From an uncultured Lachnospiraceae bacterium (lineage in GTDB: Bacteria > Bacillota > Clostridia > Lachnospirales > Lachnospiraceae), in assembly GCA_949471785.1 (NCBI GenBank), contig CASWRE010000001.1:1-64000 (forward strand): a DNA stretch of 64,000 nt. The letters run 5' to 3'. Below are positions 7,965 through 17,407 of the stretch, one piece after another. A model generated the notes under the pieces. That model did not search any database. It was given only the letters and a program-made list of their open reading frames with translations, and was not told the origin of the DNA. The translations under genes were made by a program, and so were the position numbers. The first letter of the stretch is position 1. Each line of letters begins with the position of its first letter.

Positions 7965-8222
7965 CTACCGGTGTTCCAAATGCAGATATTTTTCTCTTGT
8001 GGCCATGCCTCCGCGAATATGGCGTTCGGATTTGTTGACGTCCAGCACCTGTCTGGCTTCGCTGGCCAGGGAAGGATTAATCTGGCTTAACCTGTCTGTC
8101 ACGTCCTTATGTACTGTTGATTTTGAAATTCCGAATTTTTTCGCCGTCTGACGCACCGTTGCTTTCGTCTCAATAATATAATTGGCAATTTCCACTGCCC
8201 GCTCTTCGATATAATCTTTCAC
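7965..8222 (-). CDS. spoIIID: Sporulation transcriptional regulator SpoIIID
   Basis: This 85-aa protein has the full SpoIIID pattern: MKDYIEERAVEIANYIIE, a helix-turn-helix (VRQTAKKFGISKSTVHKDVT, about residues 23-42), then RLSQINPSLASEARQVLD and a basic C-terminal tail (HIRGGMATREKYLHLE). SpoIIID is the mother-cell switch protein acting after sigma E to repress and activate late sporulation genes. Its presence is firm evidence for a spore-former. A sigma-E-like promoter lies directly upstream. Confidence 0.97.
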   Translation of the reverse strand: MKDYIEERAVEIANYIIETKATVRQTAKKFGISKSTVHKDVTDRLSQINPSLASEARQVLDVNKSERHIRGGMATREKYLHLEHR

Positions 8223-8251
8223 GGATGAGCTCCCGAAGACGCTGTTTTTAC

Positions 8252-8280
8252 AGTGTATGCAAAAAGTACTTTAATAATAC
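8252..8280 (-). promoter_or_regulatory. Sigma-E-like promoter of spoIIID
   Basis: On the minus strand GTATTAT (8274-8280) and CATACACT (8252-8259) are separated by 14 bp, about 30 bp before the spoIIID start. This fits the mother-cell sigma-E consensus (ATATT-like -35, CATACANT -10), and spoIIID is a known sigma-E target. Confidence 0.6.
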
Positions 8281-8540
8281 GGGCATTCCTGCGCGACATT
8301 TCTTTCCGGCGTCATACTGCATGAAACGTGAAGTTCCATTTTTCACCTGCCATGAGCCCCGCCATGCAGAAGCCGGTATCCGAGCATCCATAAAGATCAT
8401 GGGTGTATAAAAAACATGGTATTTCGAATATTGACGGATACGGGTTTTTTGTATGAAAAACCGGGGCTGAAGTCATTTTATGGAGCGATTGCCGGGATTA
8501 GGGTCATGGATAAAAGAACAGAGATGGCAAAATAAGAAAA
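8281..8540. other. Intergenic stretch upstream of copy B
   Basis: I see no gene here. A weak hairpin CGGGTTTTT/AAAAACCGG lies at about 8441-8464. The 61-codon plus-strand frames in this stretch lack ribosome sites or family features. Confidence 0.4.
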
Positions 8541-8673
8541 GTTACTTTTCACACCCGAGCCACGCACTTGCTGCGTGGCTGCGGGAGAACATGATTCAGG
8601 TGGCAGTTTGGGCTTCGCGAAGCGAATTTTCATGCCCAAACTGCTGGTTACTGGTCACGGAGTGAACAGTAAC
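8541..8673 (+). repeat. Structured dispersed repeat, copy B
   Basis: The ends are GTTACTTTTCAC and GTGAACAGTAAC (11 of 12 paired). Stem-loop I is AGCCACGCA/TGCGTGGCT with the family loop CTTGC, followed by GAGAACATGATTCAGGTG. Stem-loop II is GCAGTTTGGGC/GCCCAAACTGC (perfect, 11 bp) with an inner CTTCGCGAAG. The 3' hairpin is GGTTACTG/CAGTAACC. All stems pair although their sequences differ from the other copies. Confidence 0.8.
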
Positions 8674-8804
8674 CAGGAAAAAGATGTAAATCCGGAGAGC
8701 CAGCCATCCTATTGCAATTCCCGGACAAAATGTTTACAATAATCCGTATGGAAACGACTCTTTGCAGAGGAGATTCCCATGAACACAGAGAAAGGAGCCG
8801 CCCT

Positions 8805-9047
8805 ATGAGACTGAATTCTGTCCAAAACGCCCTGCACAAGAAACATATCACTTTTACCTATACCGAGGAAGAAGGATGCGGCAGCATTGATTTTTTGCAT
8901 CGGGGACTGGGCTACCACATCTGGGAATACGCCGACACGGATATCCCCGTGGGCGTGGAGACGAATCTGATGCATGCCGGGAGAAGCGAAGAGGTGGAGG
9001 GCGACTATGAAGTCACCCTGTGCGAATGGATCGAACAATTTTTTTAG
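8805..9047 (+). CDS. Small conserved protein of unknown function
   Basis: This 80-aa protein begins MRLNSVQNALHKKHITFTYTEEEGCGSIDFLHRGLGYHIWEY (start only quoted in part) and is acidic, with no membrane segment. I do not recognise a family. The ATG at 8805 has AAAGGAG at good distance; the frame extends upstream to 8712, but nothing supports the longer form. It ends one base before the end of the convergent L,D-transpeptidase gene. Confidence 0.6.
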   Translation: MRLNSVQNALHKKHITFTYTEEEGCGSIDFLHRGLGYHIWEYADTDIPVGVETNLMHAGRSEEVEGDYEVTLCEWIEQFF

Positions 9048-10640
9048 TCATAACTCCGTATACTTCCTCTCCTTGGCAAGAAACTGCTCATAATTTGTCA
9101 CATACCGGCGGGCTTCGGGAGTGAGGCGGTCATAAAGGGCGTGGATGCGTTCAATGCGCTTACCGCTGTCCCGAGTCACAGGGCCCAGACGGTCTATGGC
9201 ATCGATCACGGACCGGGCCGTATCCCTGGCATCCTGGACCGTGACAGAGCCGGATTCCGTGCCGGACAGGGTATAGCAAATCACCGCCATACCCTTTTCC
9301 ACATAGTCGTACAATTCTTTCGCCGCCCCATAGGGCAGATTGATGCAGCCATGGGAACCTCCCCGACGGTATAAATCGCTGCCGAAGCAATCCCGCCAGA
9401 CGGCGTCATGAAGCCCCACATTGCCGTTAAAAGGCATCCAGTAGGATACCAGCGACTCATAATCGTCGCCGTTCAAAGTAGCGTCTCTCTCTTTATAGGT
9501 CAATGCATAGATTCCTTCCGGGGTCGCGTCGCCGCTGGCCGTATTTCCCGAGACAAAATCCGATTCCATGACTTTCTTTCCCTCTTGATATACAAAGAGA
9601 TGCTGAGCCGTCAGATTAATCTCCACATAAGTGTCGCCATAATCACGGGAACCATACTGGGCGGCCGTCTGAAAATAGACCGGCGTGCGCACGCCGCTTT
9701 TTCCCTGACTGAGCATCTGATACAGTTCCTCCGTTTCACTGGCAGAGTCCATCCACCAGCCGTAATCTCCCTCCGTCAGCTCGATTTCCTCACCGTAGCT
9801 GGTCATAAAGGTACGGCCGCGAAAGATCGTATCATATTTTTTGCGCAGGGAAGCCAAGTATTCGGATACCCTTTCCTTATTAAGAATAACCCTGTCCTGT
9901 TCTATTGTGAGCCAACGCTGTATCCTCGTACCATCCAGTATCTCTTCTGTATTCCCAAAACGATAGATCACTTCCGTATGTACGTACCGGTTCATTTCCT
10001 CCGCAAGCCTATGCAATTCCTCATTGTCTGCCTTTCGTTCCGGCTCTCTGTAGCAGCCGTTCTCTTCCAGATTCACTCTGGCCCTCAGCTCGCCTGCGGC
10101 CCTCTCAATGCAGACCAGCGTCCGATCCCGGTCCAAAGCATTACCTCTCTCCTCAGGCAGAACCGTATAGCCGACTCCTTCCGTATATTCTGACAGGCGG
10201 GCGTCCACAGGCTCCCGGGCAAATGCCGGCGAAAATCCCCGGAGGCCTTCCAACGCGCTATAAAACCTGACTTTATCCCAGACCACGACGCCCTTTTTCT
10301 CACGGACCTGCCAGACGGCCAAAGGCCACTGCCAGACATTCTGCTCGTTTAACAGCGCCCGGAGCGCCTCTCCGTCCCCCCATCCCAGCCCCAACTGCCT
10401 GCCGTTGAGCGCCTCCTCTGCCATTGACCCGTCGGCTGTCCGTTCCTCCAATGTCAGCGTATAGTGATCCAGACGCGCTTCCACCTCTTCCAGACTCATC
10501 CGTGACAAATCCATACCGTCCGCCACGGTACCCGGAAGAAAATGATCACGGTAATACCAGATCCCCGCCCCATACAGGACAGCCAGAAGCAGCAAAACCA
10601 CCGTCCCGCCTCGGAGATATTTTTTTCTTTTATCTTCCAA
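9048..10640 (-). CDS. Membrane-anchored L,D-transpeptidase (YkuD domain)
   Basis: This 530-aa cell-wall enzyme makes 3-3 cross-links or attaches proteins to peptidoglycan. It has a signal-anchor helix (about residues 11-29), a large extracytoplasmic region of the PG_binding_4 kind (about 40-330, including an EEVEARL start), and a YkuD catalytic domain (about 335-456) with HDAVW and the active-site motif SHGCINLP, Cys near residue 432. A C-terminal helical tail of about 70 residues follows. The zinc-free Cys nucleophile makes such enzymes tolerant to most beta-lactams other than carbapenems. Confidence 0.92.
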   Translation of the reverse strand: MEDKRKKYLRGGTVVLLLLAVLYGAGIWYYRDHFLPGTVADGMDLSRMSLEEVEARLDHYTLTLEERTADGSMAEEALNGRQLGLGWGDGEALRALLNEQNVWQWPLAVWQVREKKGVVVWDKVRFYSALEGLRGFSPAFAREPVDARLSEYTEGVGYTVLPEERGNALDRDRTLVCIERAAGELRARVNLEENGCYREPERKADNEELHRLAEEMNRYVHTEVIYRFGNTEEILDGTRIQRWLTIEQDRVILNKERVSEYLASLRKKYDTIFRGRTFMTSYGEEIELTEGDYGWWMDSASETEELYQMLSQGKSGVRTPVYFQTAAQYGSRDYGDTYVEINLTAQHLFVYQEGKKVMESDFVSGNTASGDATPEGIYALTYKERDATLNGDDYESLVSYWMPFNGNVGLHDAVWRDCFGSDLYRRGGSHGCINLPYGAAKELYDYVEKGMAVICYTLSGTESGSVTVQDARDTARSVIDAIDRLGPVTRDSGKRIERIHALYDRLTPEARRYVTNYEQFLAKERKYTEL

Positions 10641-11067
10641 TTCCCTGACCTCTCCTCTGCCCTCTCTGCACTATATGCAAAATATCATTCATACACGACA
10701 ACCACTCAGGATATTCCCGTTTTCCTCTTGTATACTTTCAACAATTGTATTTCTATCTAAATCAAAAAAGCAAAAATAGTTGACAAAATATGTTCATATA
10801 ATATAATGATCATAGTACATTCATTCAGACTTGCAGAAAGTTTTCTGTGATGACAAATTCAACAAAACCATATCTTCTATTCGACACACGGCAGTTCATT
10901 TGGTGCACCGCAGGGCTGTTACCGCCCTGTCTGCATAGATCACGGCAATGATTCTGGCTGGAATTTCACTGCTTTTACGGGCAGAGGGATTAAGCGGAGA
11001 CAGCCAGACAGCCGTTTAAATGCTTTCACAGTCGTTAATCACATCAAACAGTAAAGGAGGATCATCT
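10641..11067 (+). promoter_or_regulatory. Strong promoter and long leader of the methyltransferase gene
   Basis: TTGACA (10780-10785) and TATAAT (10802-10807) are separated by 16 bp. The likely start near 10814 leaves an untranslated leader of about 250 nt before ATG 11068. The leader holds the hairpin CAGGGC/GCCCTG near 10909-10927 but no recognisable cobalamin riboswitch core and no terminator. Confidence 0.65.
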
Positions 11068-12111
11068 ATGTTAACCGCAAAACAGAACATGATCGAATGT
11101 ATGAAACCCGGAGGAAATCCGGATCGTTTCGTCAACCAGTATGAAGCCATCCAGCTTCTTTTTCACCCCTTTATGTTCGCCAGCCCGTTATTGAAAAAGG
11201 GCGACCTCAATGTTGTAAACGCCTGGGGCGTAACCAACAGCTTTCCCGAGAATGTACCGGGCGCTTTCCCCGTACATACGCCGGATAAGATCTGTGTTCA
11301 GGATATCGAACACTGGAAGGACTACGTACATGCGCCGTCTCTAAAATTCCCCCAGGAAATGTGGGATCAGGCAAAGGCCATGTACGATGCCGTGGACGGT
11401 GAAAAGGCGTTTAAAGCCACTTTTATCGCTCCCGGCCTGTTTGAGCAGACCCATCATCTGTGTGAAATGGTAAATGCACTGTATTATTATGTGGATTATG
11501 AAGATGAAATGCATGATCTGATCAAATATCTGACCGAGTGGGAGCTGGAATTAGCCGAAGGCATCTGCTCCCATCTCCATCCGGATATGATCTTCCATCA
11601 TGACGACTGGGGCAGCCATGACAGCACGTTTTTAAGCCCCGCCATGTTTGAGGATTACCTTCTGGAACCCTATAAAGAAATTTACGGTTATTATAAGAGC
11701 CACGGCGTTGACTATATCGTACACCACTCCGACAGCTATGCGGCCACATTGGTTCCCGATATGATCGAGATGGGCATCGACGTATTCCAGGGCTGTATGG
11801 AGACCAATAAGATCGACGAGCTGATCAAAAAATATGGGGACAAGATCAGTTTTATGGGCGCCATTGAGAATGCTTATATTGATAAAGACGGCTGGACCGA
11901 TGAAGAATGTGAGGCAGTGACACGCCGCATCTGCGACCAGTATGGCGCCCATTCCTTCATCCCCTGTATCGCTCAGGGCGGACCTGGCTCTGTATATCCG
12001 GGTGTGTATATGTCCGTGGTAAATGCCATTGATAAGATCAATGAGGAGAAATTTGGAATCAAACCGGAGGATGCGGAGAAAATGCGTATGCCTTTACAGA
12101 TTATGTTCTAA
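11068..12111 (+). CDS. Uroporphyrinogen decarboxylase-fold methyltransferase (MtaA/CmuA type)
   Basis: This 347-aa protein belongs to the URO-D superfamily branch of corrinoid-dependent methyltransferases, not to haem synthesis: no other haem genes are near. Segments typical of the branch are FHHDDWGSHDSTFLSP, HGVDYIVHHSDSYAATLVPD and MGIDVFQGCMETN, with His and Cys residues that could bind zinc for thiol or methyl transfer. The ATG at 11068 follows AAAGGAGG. No corrinoid protein gene is adjacent, so the methyl donor is unknown. It is a single-gene unit ending at a convergent terminator. Confidence 0.75.
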   Translation: MLTAKQNMIECMKPGGNPDRFVNQYEAIQLLFHPFMFASPLLKKGDLNVVNAWGVTNSFPENVPGAFPVHTPDKICVQDIEHWKDYVHAPSLKFPQEMWDQAKAMYDAVDGEKAFKATFIAPGLFEQTHHLCEMVNALYYYVDYEDEMHDLIKYLTEWELELAEGICSHLHPDMIFHHDDWGSHDSTFLSPAMFEDYLLEPYKEIYGYYKSHGVDYIVHHSDSYAATLVPDMIEMGIDVFQGCMETNKIDELIKKYGDKISFMGAIENAYIDKDGWTDEECEAVTRRICDQYGAHSFIPCIAQGGPGSVYPGVYMSVVNAIDKINEEKFGIKPEDAEKMRMPLQIMF

Positions 12112-12133
12112 ATTTTTTACGTCAGACAGACAG

Positions 12134-12196
12134 CAGGGCCACACCGATCCCGGACAAAACCATACTTTTCGTTTTGTCCGGAACCGGAAGGCCCTG
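12134..12196. terminator. Nested bidirectional terminator
   Basis: The inner stem CGGACAAAAC (12151-12160) / GTTTTGTCCG (12171-12180) is perfect. An outer stem CAGGGCC (12134-12140) / GGCCCTG (12190-12196) encloses it. It separates the convergent methyltransferase gene and the 11-gene minus-strand operon. Confidence 0.75.
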
Positions 12197-12199
12197 TCC

Positions 12200-12598
12200 T
12201 TACATCTCATACAATTCAATTTTCACGCCATCCGGCCCATAGCAGAAACCGTACCGTTTGCCTGTCTCACCGTCCAAATTGACGCCTTCCGTTTCAATAT
12301 GGTTCTGCCTCATACAATCCAGCATTTTCGCCACATCAGAAACCAGGAAAGAAATGTGGTTCACACAGGCTTTTGTGTAACCGGATTCCACGGTACATGC
12401 CTTGCCCTTTTCCGGTATGAAAAGTTCTATAGCATACTGATCCTGACAGTACAGCTGAAGTTTTCTGGCCTTTCTCTTTGCCGAATAACTTTCTTTATGT
12501 ATCACCAGTCCCAACAGATTACAATAAAACCATACCGCCTGTTCGTAACTCGAGGCGACGATACCTACGTGGTGTATGCAAACCGCTCCTCTTTCCAT
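12200..12598 (-). CDS. VOC-superfamily (glyoxalase-like) protein
   Basis: This 132-aa protein has two beta-alpha-beta-beta-beta modules: CIHHVGIVASSYEQAVWFY with a metal-ligand His, AIELFIPE, then CVNHISFLVSDV with the second His, and DGVKIELYEM with a C-terminal Glu. The layout fits glyoxalase I, methylmalonyl-CoA epimerase or related metal-dependent lyases. It is the last gene of the operon, 17 bp after the HAD gene, and may detoxify or isomerise a sugar-derived aldehyde. I start it at ATG 12598; a GTG one codon earlier is also possible. Confidence 0.8.
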   Translation of the reverse strand: MERGAVCIHHVGIVASSYEQAVWFYCNLLGLVIHKESYSAKRKARKLQLYCQDQYAIELFIPEKGKACTVESGYTKACVNHISFLVSDVAKMLDCMRQNHIETEGVNLDGETGKRYGFCYGPDGVKIELYEM

Positions 12599-12615
12599 CA
12601 CATCCCCCTCCCGTT

Positions 12616-13275
12616 CTACGGGTAAACAGACTTTTGTAAATACCCGATAACCTCTTCCAGGGAGCTCATGACGGCAACCGTCAAAGCTTTACTCTCATCC
12701 CCCGGTTCTTTCATATCCGGAATGCAGATACAGGGAATGCCCGCGCGATGCGCCGCCAAAATTCCCCACTCGGAATCTTCAAGAACCAGCGCCGTTTCCG
12801 GCGATGCCCCCGCCTTTTCACAGGCTTTCAGAAAAATTTCCGGGTCCGGCTTTCCGTTTTTGACTTCATCGCCGCAGACTACATCGACAAAATACTCTTC
12901 CAAACCGCCGCGCCGCAGAATAGCATCCACTCTCTTCCTGTCGCTGGATGTGGCGACCACCATACGGCAGCGCCTTTGCTTCAGATAATCCAGCAACGCC
13001 ATCAGCCCCGGTTTGACCGGAATGCCCTCCTGCGCAAAACGCCTGTCCAGATTTTCATGAACCTGGCTGATAATCTCTTCCAACGGAAAATCCGCGCCGA
13101 AATGCTCCCTGAATTTTTGCCGTATCACGGTCATTGTGTAACCCACAATACTTTTGTAACAGGCCCGATCCATGATATAGCCTTTCTCTGCACACACTTT
13201 CACATACTCCTCAAAGGTCCAGTTTTCAGAGTCGATCATCAGACCGTCCATATCAAAAATAACCGTATCTGTCAT
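12616..13275 (-). CDS. HAD-family phosphatase / beta-phosphoglucomutase-like
   Basis: This 219-aa HAD subfamily IA protein shows motif I FDMDGLMIDSE (nucleophile and acid Asp), motif II in VVATSSDRKRV, motif III Lys in GKPDPEIF and motif IV LEDSEWGI. The helical cap lies at about residues 18-80. It could be a sugar phosphatase or a beta-phosphoglucomutase; the cap does not settle it. It lies 18 bp downstream of the phosphohexomutase gene, in the same sugar operon. Confidence 0.85.
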   Translation of the reverse strand: MTDTVIFDMDGLMIDSENWTFEEYVKVCAEKGYIMDRACYKSIVGYTMTVIRQKFREHFGADFPLEEIISQVHENLDRRFAQEGIPVKPGLMALLDYLKQRRCRMVVATSSDRKRVDAILRRGGLEEYFVDVVCGDEVKNGKPDPEIFLKACEKAGASPETALVLEDSEWGILAAHRAGIPCICIPDMKEPGDESKALTVAVMSSLEEVIGYLQKSVYP

Positions 13276-13293
13276 CTCTCCTGCCTTTCTTTA

Positions 13294-14799
13294 TCAGGGC
13301 AGAACCAATTCCGTATAGGCGCTGAGGAATTCTTTCAGACGGCGATATATGCGGTCTGTGCCGCCTTCCTGTTCCGTCTCGATATTCAGCGGGAGGAGAG
13401 GTTCGTGCAGAGACATCCGCAGCAGAAACCAGCCCTGTATCCCGTCGCACCGGACGTTCACCCGAATGCCCTCATGGTTGGGAACCGCCGGAGTAAAGCC
13501 ATCCGTCTGCTCCACATACTTTTCCAATGCTTCCAGCACCTGCGCGCCATAGCCCCGGAAATCCTCCGTCCGGATGGCCAGACGGTATTCCACAGATTCC
13601 GCCGGCTCTTTCAGCGCCTGGATCAGTTCCGACAATTCTTTGCCGTTTTTTCTGCTCCTGGCCAGCGCGCACAAAATCAATGTGGCCATATACGCGCCGT
13701 CATCCGAAAAATAATTTTCTTTTAAAGCGCCATGTCCGGAAGTCTCTATGGCCAGGCAGGTCTCCTGCCCCTCGCGGTTCAGACGGACGGCCTCGTTGAT
13801 CACATTCTTATATCCCCGTTTGAACCGATGGTGACGCATACCCAGCTGCCCCTCCAGAAATTCTGTCAGCCCGTCGGAGGTGACGGAATCTGTGACCACC
13901 GTGGTTCCAGCGTTTTTTTCCGACAAGATTGCCGCCATCAGAGCGATCAGCCGGTTTCTGTTGACCTCCCTGCCATCGGCAAACACCACCGCGCTCCTGT
14001 CCCCGTCGCAGTCAAAAATGATGCCTATATCCGCTTTATTCTCCAGTACGCAGGCCTGCAGGGAAGAGATGGCCTCCCTGTCCTCCGGATTAGGTATATG
14101 ATTGGGGAAATGACCGTCCGGCTGCAGATACTGACTTCCCGATATGTCTGCGCCCAGGGGAGCCAGGATTTGAGAGGCAAAAAATCCACAGGACCCGTTA
14201 CCGGCGTCAACAACAATATGTAGTCCCTGCAGCGGTTTATCATATTCCGGCGCATTCACTTCCCTCTTGATCAGAGACGCAATGTGACGGGTATAGCAGC
14301 CGATCAGATCCGCCTCTTCAAAGGACTCTACCGTCCACGTATTCGGAAGGCTGACCTCTGCGGCCATTTCCAGAATTTCCCGGATATCATCCTTTTCCAG
14401 CCCGGATTCCCGGGAGAAAAATTTCAGCCCGTTCCTGTTAAAGGGCAGGTGGCTGGCCGTTACCATCACGGCGCCGTCAAAGTCCGTCTCCTCGAATTTT
14501 GTAGACATGAACATGGACGGTGTGGATACCAGACCGCACAAAACCGGACGGCCTCCTCCCAGCTCAATCCCCCGCAGGCAGGCCTGGGCAAACGCCTCGG
14601 AGGTAAGCCTGGAATCGTATCCCACGCCGATCCGCACAGCCTCCGCTCCTTTCCGGTCTTTCTTCTCAATAAAGCGGACAAAGGCGTATGCTATATGAAC
14701 GACCATATCCTCCGTCATGGTGACGGCTTCAGCCTCTGTGGGAATGGCTATTCCCCGCACATCACTGCCATTTTGAAGTCTCGCGTACAGATCCATCAT
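13294..14799 (-). CDS. Phosphomannomutase/phosphoglucomutase
   Basis: This 501-aa alpha-D-phosphohexomutase interconverts hexose 1- and 6-phosphates. Motifs are in order: the active-site serine loop VTASHLPFNRNGLKF, the magnesium loop DCDGDRSAVV, the sugar-specificity loop ETSGHGAL and a C-terminal phosphate-binding domain. It starts with two Met codons after GGGGG. It is 24 bp downstream of the permease gene, tying the imported sugar to hexose-phosphate metabolism. Confidence 0.88.
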   Translation of the reverse strand: MMDLYARLQNGSDVRGIAIPTEAEAVTMTEDMVVHIAYAFVRFIEKKDRKGAEAVRIGVGYDSRLTSEAFAQACLRGIELGGGRPVLCGLVSTPSMFMSTKFEETDFDGAVMVTASHLPFNRNGLKFFSRESGLEKDDIREILEMAAEVSLPNTWTVESFEEADLIGCYTRHIASLIKREVNAPEYDKPLQGLHIVVDAGNGSCGFFASQILAPLGADISGSQYLQPDGHFPNHIPNPEDREAISSLQACVLENKADIGIIFDCDGDRSAVVFADGREVNRNRLIALMAAILSEKNAGTTVVTDSVTSDGLTEFLEGQLGMRHHRFKRGYKNVINEAVRLNREGQETCLAIETSGHGALKENYFSDDGAYMATLILCALARSRKNGKELSELIQALKEPAESVEYRLAIRTEDFRGYGAQVLEALEKYVEQTDGFTPAVPNHEGIRVNVRCDGIQGWFLLRMSLHEPLLPLNIETEQEGGTDRIYRRLKEFLSAYTELVLP

Positions 14800-14823
14800 T
14801 TTTACCCCCGTAGTTATTTTATT

Positions 14824-15771
14824 TTATTTGACGATCATGTTGGGTTTGCGTTCTGTGGATACCGCAACAGCCAGAATAACTACCAGGCCCTTTACAAACA
14901 GCTGAACCTCTGAGGGCATTCCCCACAGGACCAGGCCGTTACCCAGGATTCCTATGGTCAGCACGCCCACCAGCGTTCCGGCTACGCCGCCCACACCGCC
15001 GGTCTGCGCCGTTCCGCCCAGCACGACGGCGGTGATCACATCCAGCTCATAGCCGCTTCCCACGGAAGGAGAACCGGAACCAATCCTGCCCGCCATGATG
15101 ACAGAACCAAGGGCCGTCGTAGTACCTGCAAAAAGATAAACCATGACCTTCATCAGCTTCACATTAACACCGCTGAGCCTCGCCACATTTTCATTGCCTC
15201 CGATCAACCGCGTGTACCGCCCGAACAGCACATATCTTTCCACCACCCAGGTGATAAGGAAAGCCAGAAAAGTCACGATCAGCACGCTGGGACGCAGGCC
15301 AAAAATCTGTTTGATCGGGCCGTCATAATCGATCATAGTGATCGAGCCGCCGCTGACCATCGTCACCACGGCCCGGGCAATGGACAGCATACCCAGCGTC
15401 ACAATGAAGGTGGGAACCTTCAGGCAGACATGGGCCAGTCCCATGATACCATAGCACAGAGCGCATACGCCCCAGGTGGCCAGAAGGGCGAGCAACAAAT
15501 TTCCTGTGGCCAGATAAGTCTTTGCCACCACCACACCACCTAAGCTTATCATGGAACCCACAGCCAGGTCAATGCTTCCCATCATAATAATGAAAGTACC
15601 GCCCAAAGCGCAGACCAGCAGATCCGTAGAACCGGTCAGAACGCTCAGGAGATTTCCCACCGCGAAAAATTTACCCTGCGTTGTCAGTGAAAACAGGACA
15701 AACAGGATGAAAAAAGCAGATAACGAGATATTTTTTTTGATAAAAGCAACGACTGTATTTTTATTTTCCAT
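14824..15771 (-). CDS. Sugar ABC transporter permease, RbsC type
   Basis: This permease has about 9-10 membrane helices and the RbsC/BPD_transp_2 features: MGSIDLAVGSMISLGG, VPTFIVTLGMLSIARA, and the loop RLIGGNENVARLSGVNV that meets the ATPase. I choose ATG 15771 (MENKNTVVAFIK) because GGGAGG lies 8 nt upstream; the frame reaches 15840. It partners the ATPase gene 19 bp upstream and the binding protein, forming a ribose/inositol/galactose-class importer. Confidence 0.9.
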   Translation of the reverse strand: MENKNTVVAFIKKNISLSAFFILFVLFSLTTQGKFFAVGNLLSVLTGSTDLLVCALGGTFIIMMGSIDLAVGSMISLGGVVVAKTYLATGNLLLALLATWGVCALCYGIMGLAHVCLKVPTFIVTLGMLSIARAVVTMVSGGSITMIDYDGPIKQIFGLRPSVLIVTFLAFLITWVVERYVLFGRYTRLIGGNENVARLSGVNVKLMKVMVYLFAGTTTALGSVIMAGRIGSGSPSVGSGYELDVITAVVLGGTAQTGGVGGVAGTLVGVLTIGILGNGLVLWGMPSEVQLFVKGLVVILAVAVSTERKPNMIVK

Positions 15772-15790
15772 AACATGAACCTCCCTTTTC

Positions 15791-17305
15791 TCAGACCATC
15801 TGTGTCGCAATCTTTTCTTCTGTGAAAACCATCCGTTCAAATTCTCCGGACACCTTCCCCTGCTTAAAGGAATACACTTTATCGCACATACCGATCAGTT
15901 CCGGCAACTCATCCGAGATCAGCAGAATCCCTCTGCCCTCGTTTTTCAGGTCCTCCAGAATCTTGTAAATCTCATATTTGGCGCCCACATCCACGCCTCT
16001 CGTCGGAGAGTTTACGATCAGAAATTTTGACTCATTGACGATCCATTTGGCAATAACGACTTTCTGACGGTTCCCGCCGCTCATGTCCGCCACCGGATCA
16101 TCCACCGACGGCGTTTTGATCAGAAACTGTTTCACCGATTGCTCTGCCATCGTTCGTTCACCGGCATGATTGACGATCCCGCGCCGGCTCATCCGGCGCA
16201 TATTGCCCGATGCGATGTTGATCACGGAACCGTACTGTAGAAACAGCCCTTCCTTTTCCCTGTCCTTGGGAATCAGGCCGATACCCAGCCGCATGGCGTC
16301 CAGCGGTGAACGCAGCCGTATCTCCTTTCCCTCCAGATACATCTTTCCGGCGTCAATCATCTCATAACCGAACAGCGCTTTGCCGAACGCCTCGGAGCCG
16401 CAGCCGCCGATGCCGGCAATCCCTACAATCTCGCCCTTTCTCACGCAAATATTAATGTCTTCAAATTCACCCCTCTTGCCGAGCCCTTTCGTTTCAAACA
16501 GTACATCCCCTATGGAGCTGTTGTCGTCGCTGCGGTACACCGCAGAGGACATATCGCGCCCCACCATATTCTTTACGATCATATCCGGCGTCACGCTCTC
16601 GTCAATAGGCAATTTCGCAATCAACTTCCCATCCCGCAGAATGCTTACGCGGTCACACAATTCATATACTTCGTCAATGAAATGGGAAATATACAGGATG
16701 GCACAGCCCTGGCCTTTCAGCCGTTTCAGCAGCGCGTACAGCTTTTGGGCAGATTCCTTGGAAATAGCCGCGGAAGTCTCATCCACCAGCAGCACCCGGG
16801 GATTCGTCGAGAGAGCTCTGGCAATCTCCACCTGTTTTGTCTTTTCATACCCCAGCGTGCCTAAAACCGCCGTAGGCTCAATATCCGTATAGCCCAGCCG
16901 GTCCAGTATCTCCTTAGCCTCTTGATTCTGTCTCTTCCAGTCGATCAGCCCCAGCTTATTCCTGAATTTCTTATCACACCCCAGAAATACATTTTCCGCA
17001 ACGGTCAGATTGTCCGCAAAATTGGGCTGCTGCATGACGATCGAAATCCCGGCAGCCTCTGCGTCGTGAACATTCTGTGGATTATAGGTTTCACCGAACA
17101 GCTCCATCTCCCCGCCGGTCTTGTCATAGATGCCCATCAAAATCTGAAATGTCGTTGATTTTCCCGCGCCGTTTTCACCCACCAGCCCATGGATTTCACC
17201 TTTCCTGATTTCAATTACGTCGTCATCATTCCAGTCCAGAGCCTTTGTTCCCGGAAAATACTTTTTCAATCCCCGTAAAACAACCGCATTTGTCTCACCA
17301 CTCAA
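15791..17305 (-). CDS. Sugar ABC transporter ATPase, RbsA type (two ABC domains)
   Basis: This 504-aa protein has two fused ABC domains as in RbsA/MglA. The first has Walker A GLVGENGAGKSTTFQ and a Walker B ending LLVDETSAA; the second has the usual degenerate Walker A (GIGGCGSEAFGKALFG) and the signature DMSGGNRQKVVIAKW. I propose a TTG start at 17305 with AAGGAGG seven bases upstream; the frame runs on to 17422 but crosses the terminator hairpin. It energises the permease 14824-15771. Confidence 0.9.
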   Translation of the reverse strand: MSGETNAVVLRGLKKYFPGTKALDWNDDDVIEIRKGEIHGLVGENGAGKSTTFQILMGIYDKTGGEMELFGETYNPQNVHDAEAAGISIVMQQPNFADNLTVAENVFLGCDKKFRNKLGLIDWKRQNQEAKEILDRLGYTDIEPTAVLGTLGYEKTKQVEIARALSTNPRVLLVDETSAAISKESAQKLYALLKRLKGQGCAILYISHFIDEVYELCDRVSILRDGKLIAKLPIDESVTPDMIVKNMVGRDMSSAVYRSDDNSSIGDVLFETKGLGKRGEFEDINICVRKGEIVGIAGIGGCGSEAFGKALFGYEMIDAGKMYLEGKEIRLRSPLDAMRLGIGLIPKDREKEGLFLQYGSVINIASGNMRRMSRRGIVNHAGERTMAEQSVKQFLIKTPSVDDPVADMSGGNRQKVVIAKWIVNESKFLIVNSPTRGVDVGAKYEIYKILEDLKNEGRGILLISDELPELIGMCDKVYSFKQGKVSGEFERMVFTEEKIATQMV

Positions 17306-17407
17306 TATATTTCCTCCTTCCCGGCCATCTTCATGCAGAAAATCCGTCGCTATACGATATACGCCTCCGGCGTGGCAATGTTTCTGCATACTAAGGCATT
17401 CACAAAA

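Noticed and set aside
10808-11067. Cobalamin riboswitch before the methyltransferase
   Set aside because: The B12-box and the conserved core pattern are not found.
11068-12111. Haem-pathway uroporphyrinogen decarboxylase
   Set aside because: The sequence belongs to the corrinoid methyltransferase branch and no haem genes are near.
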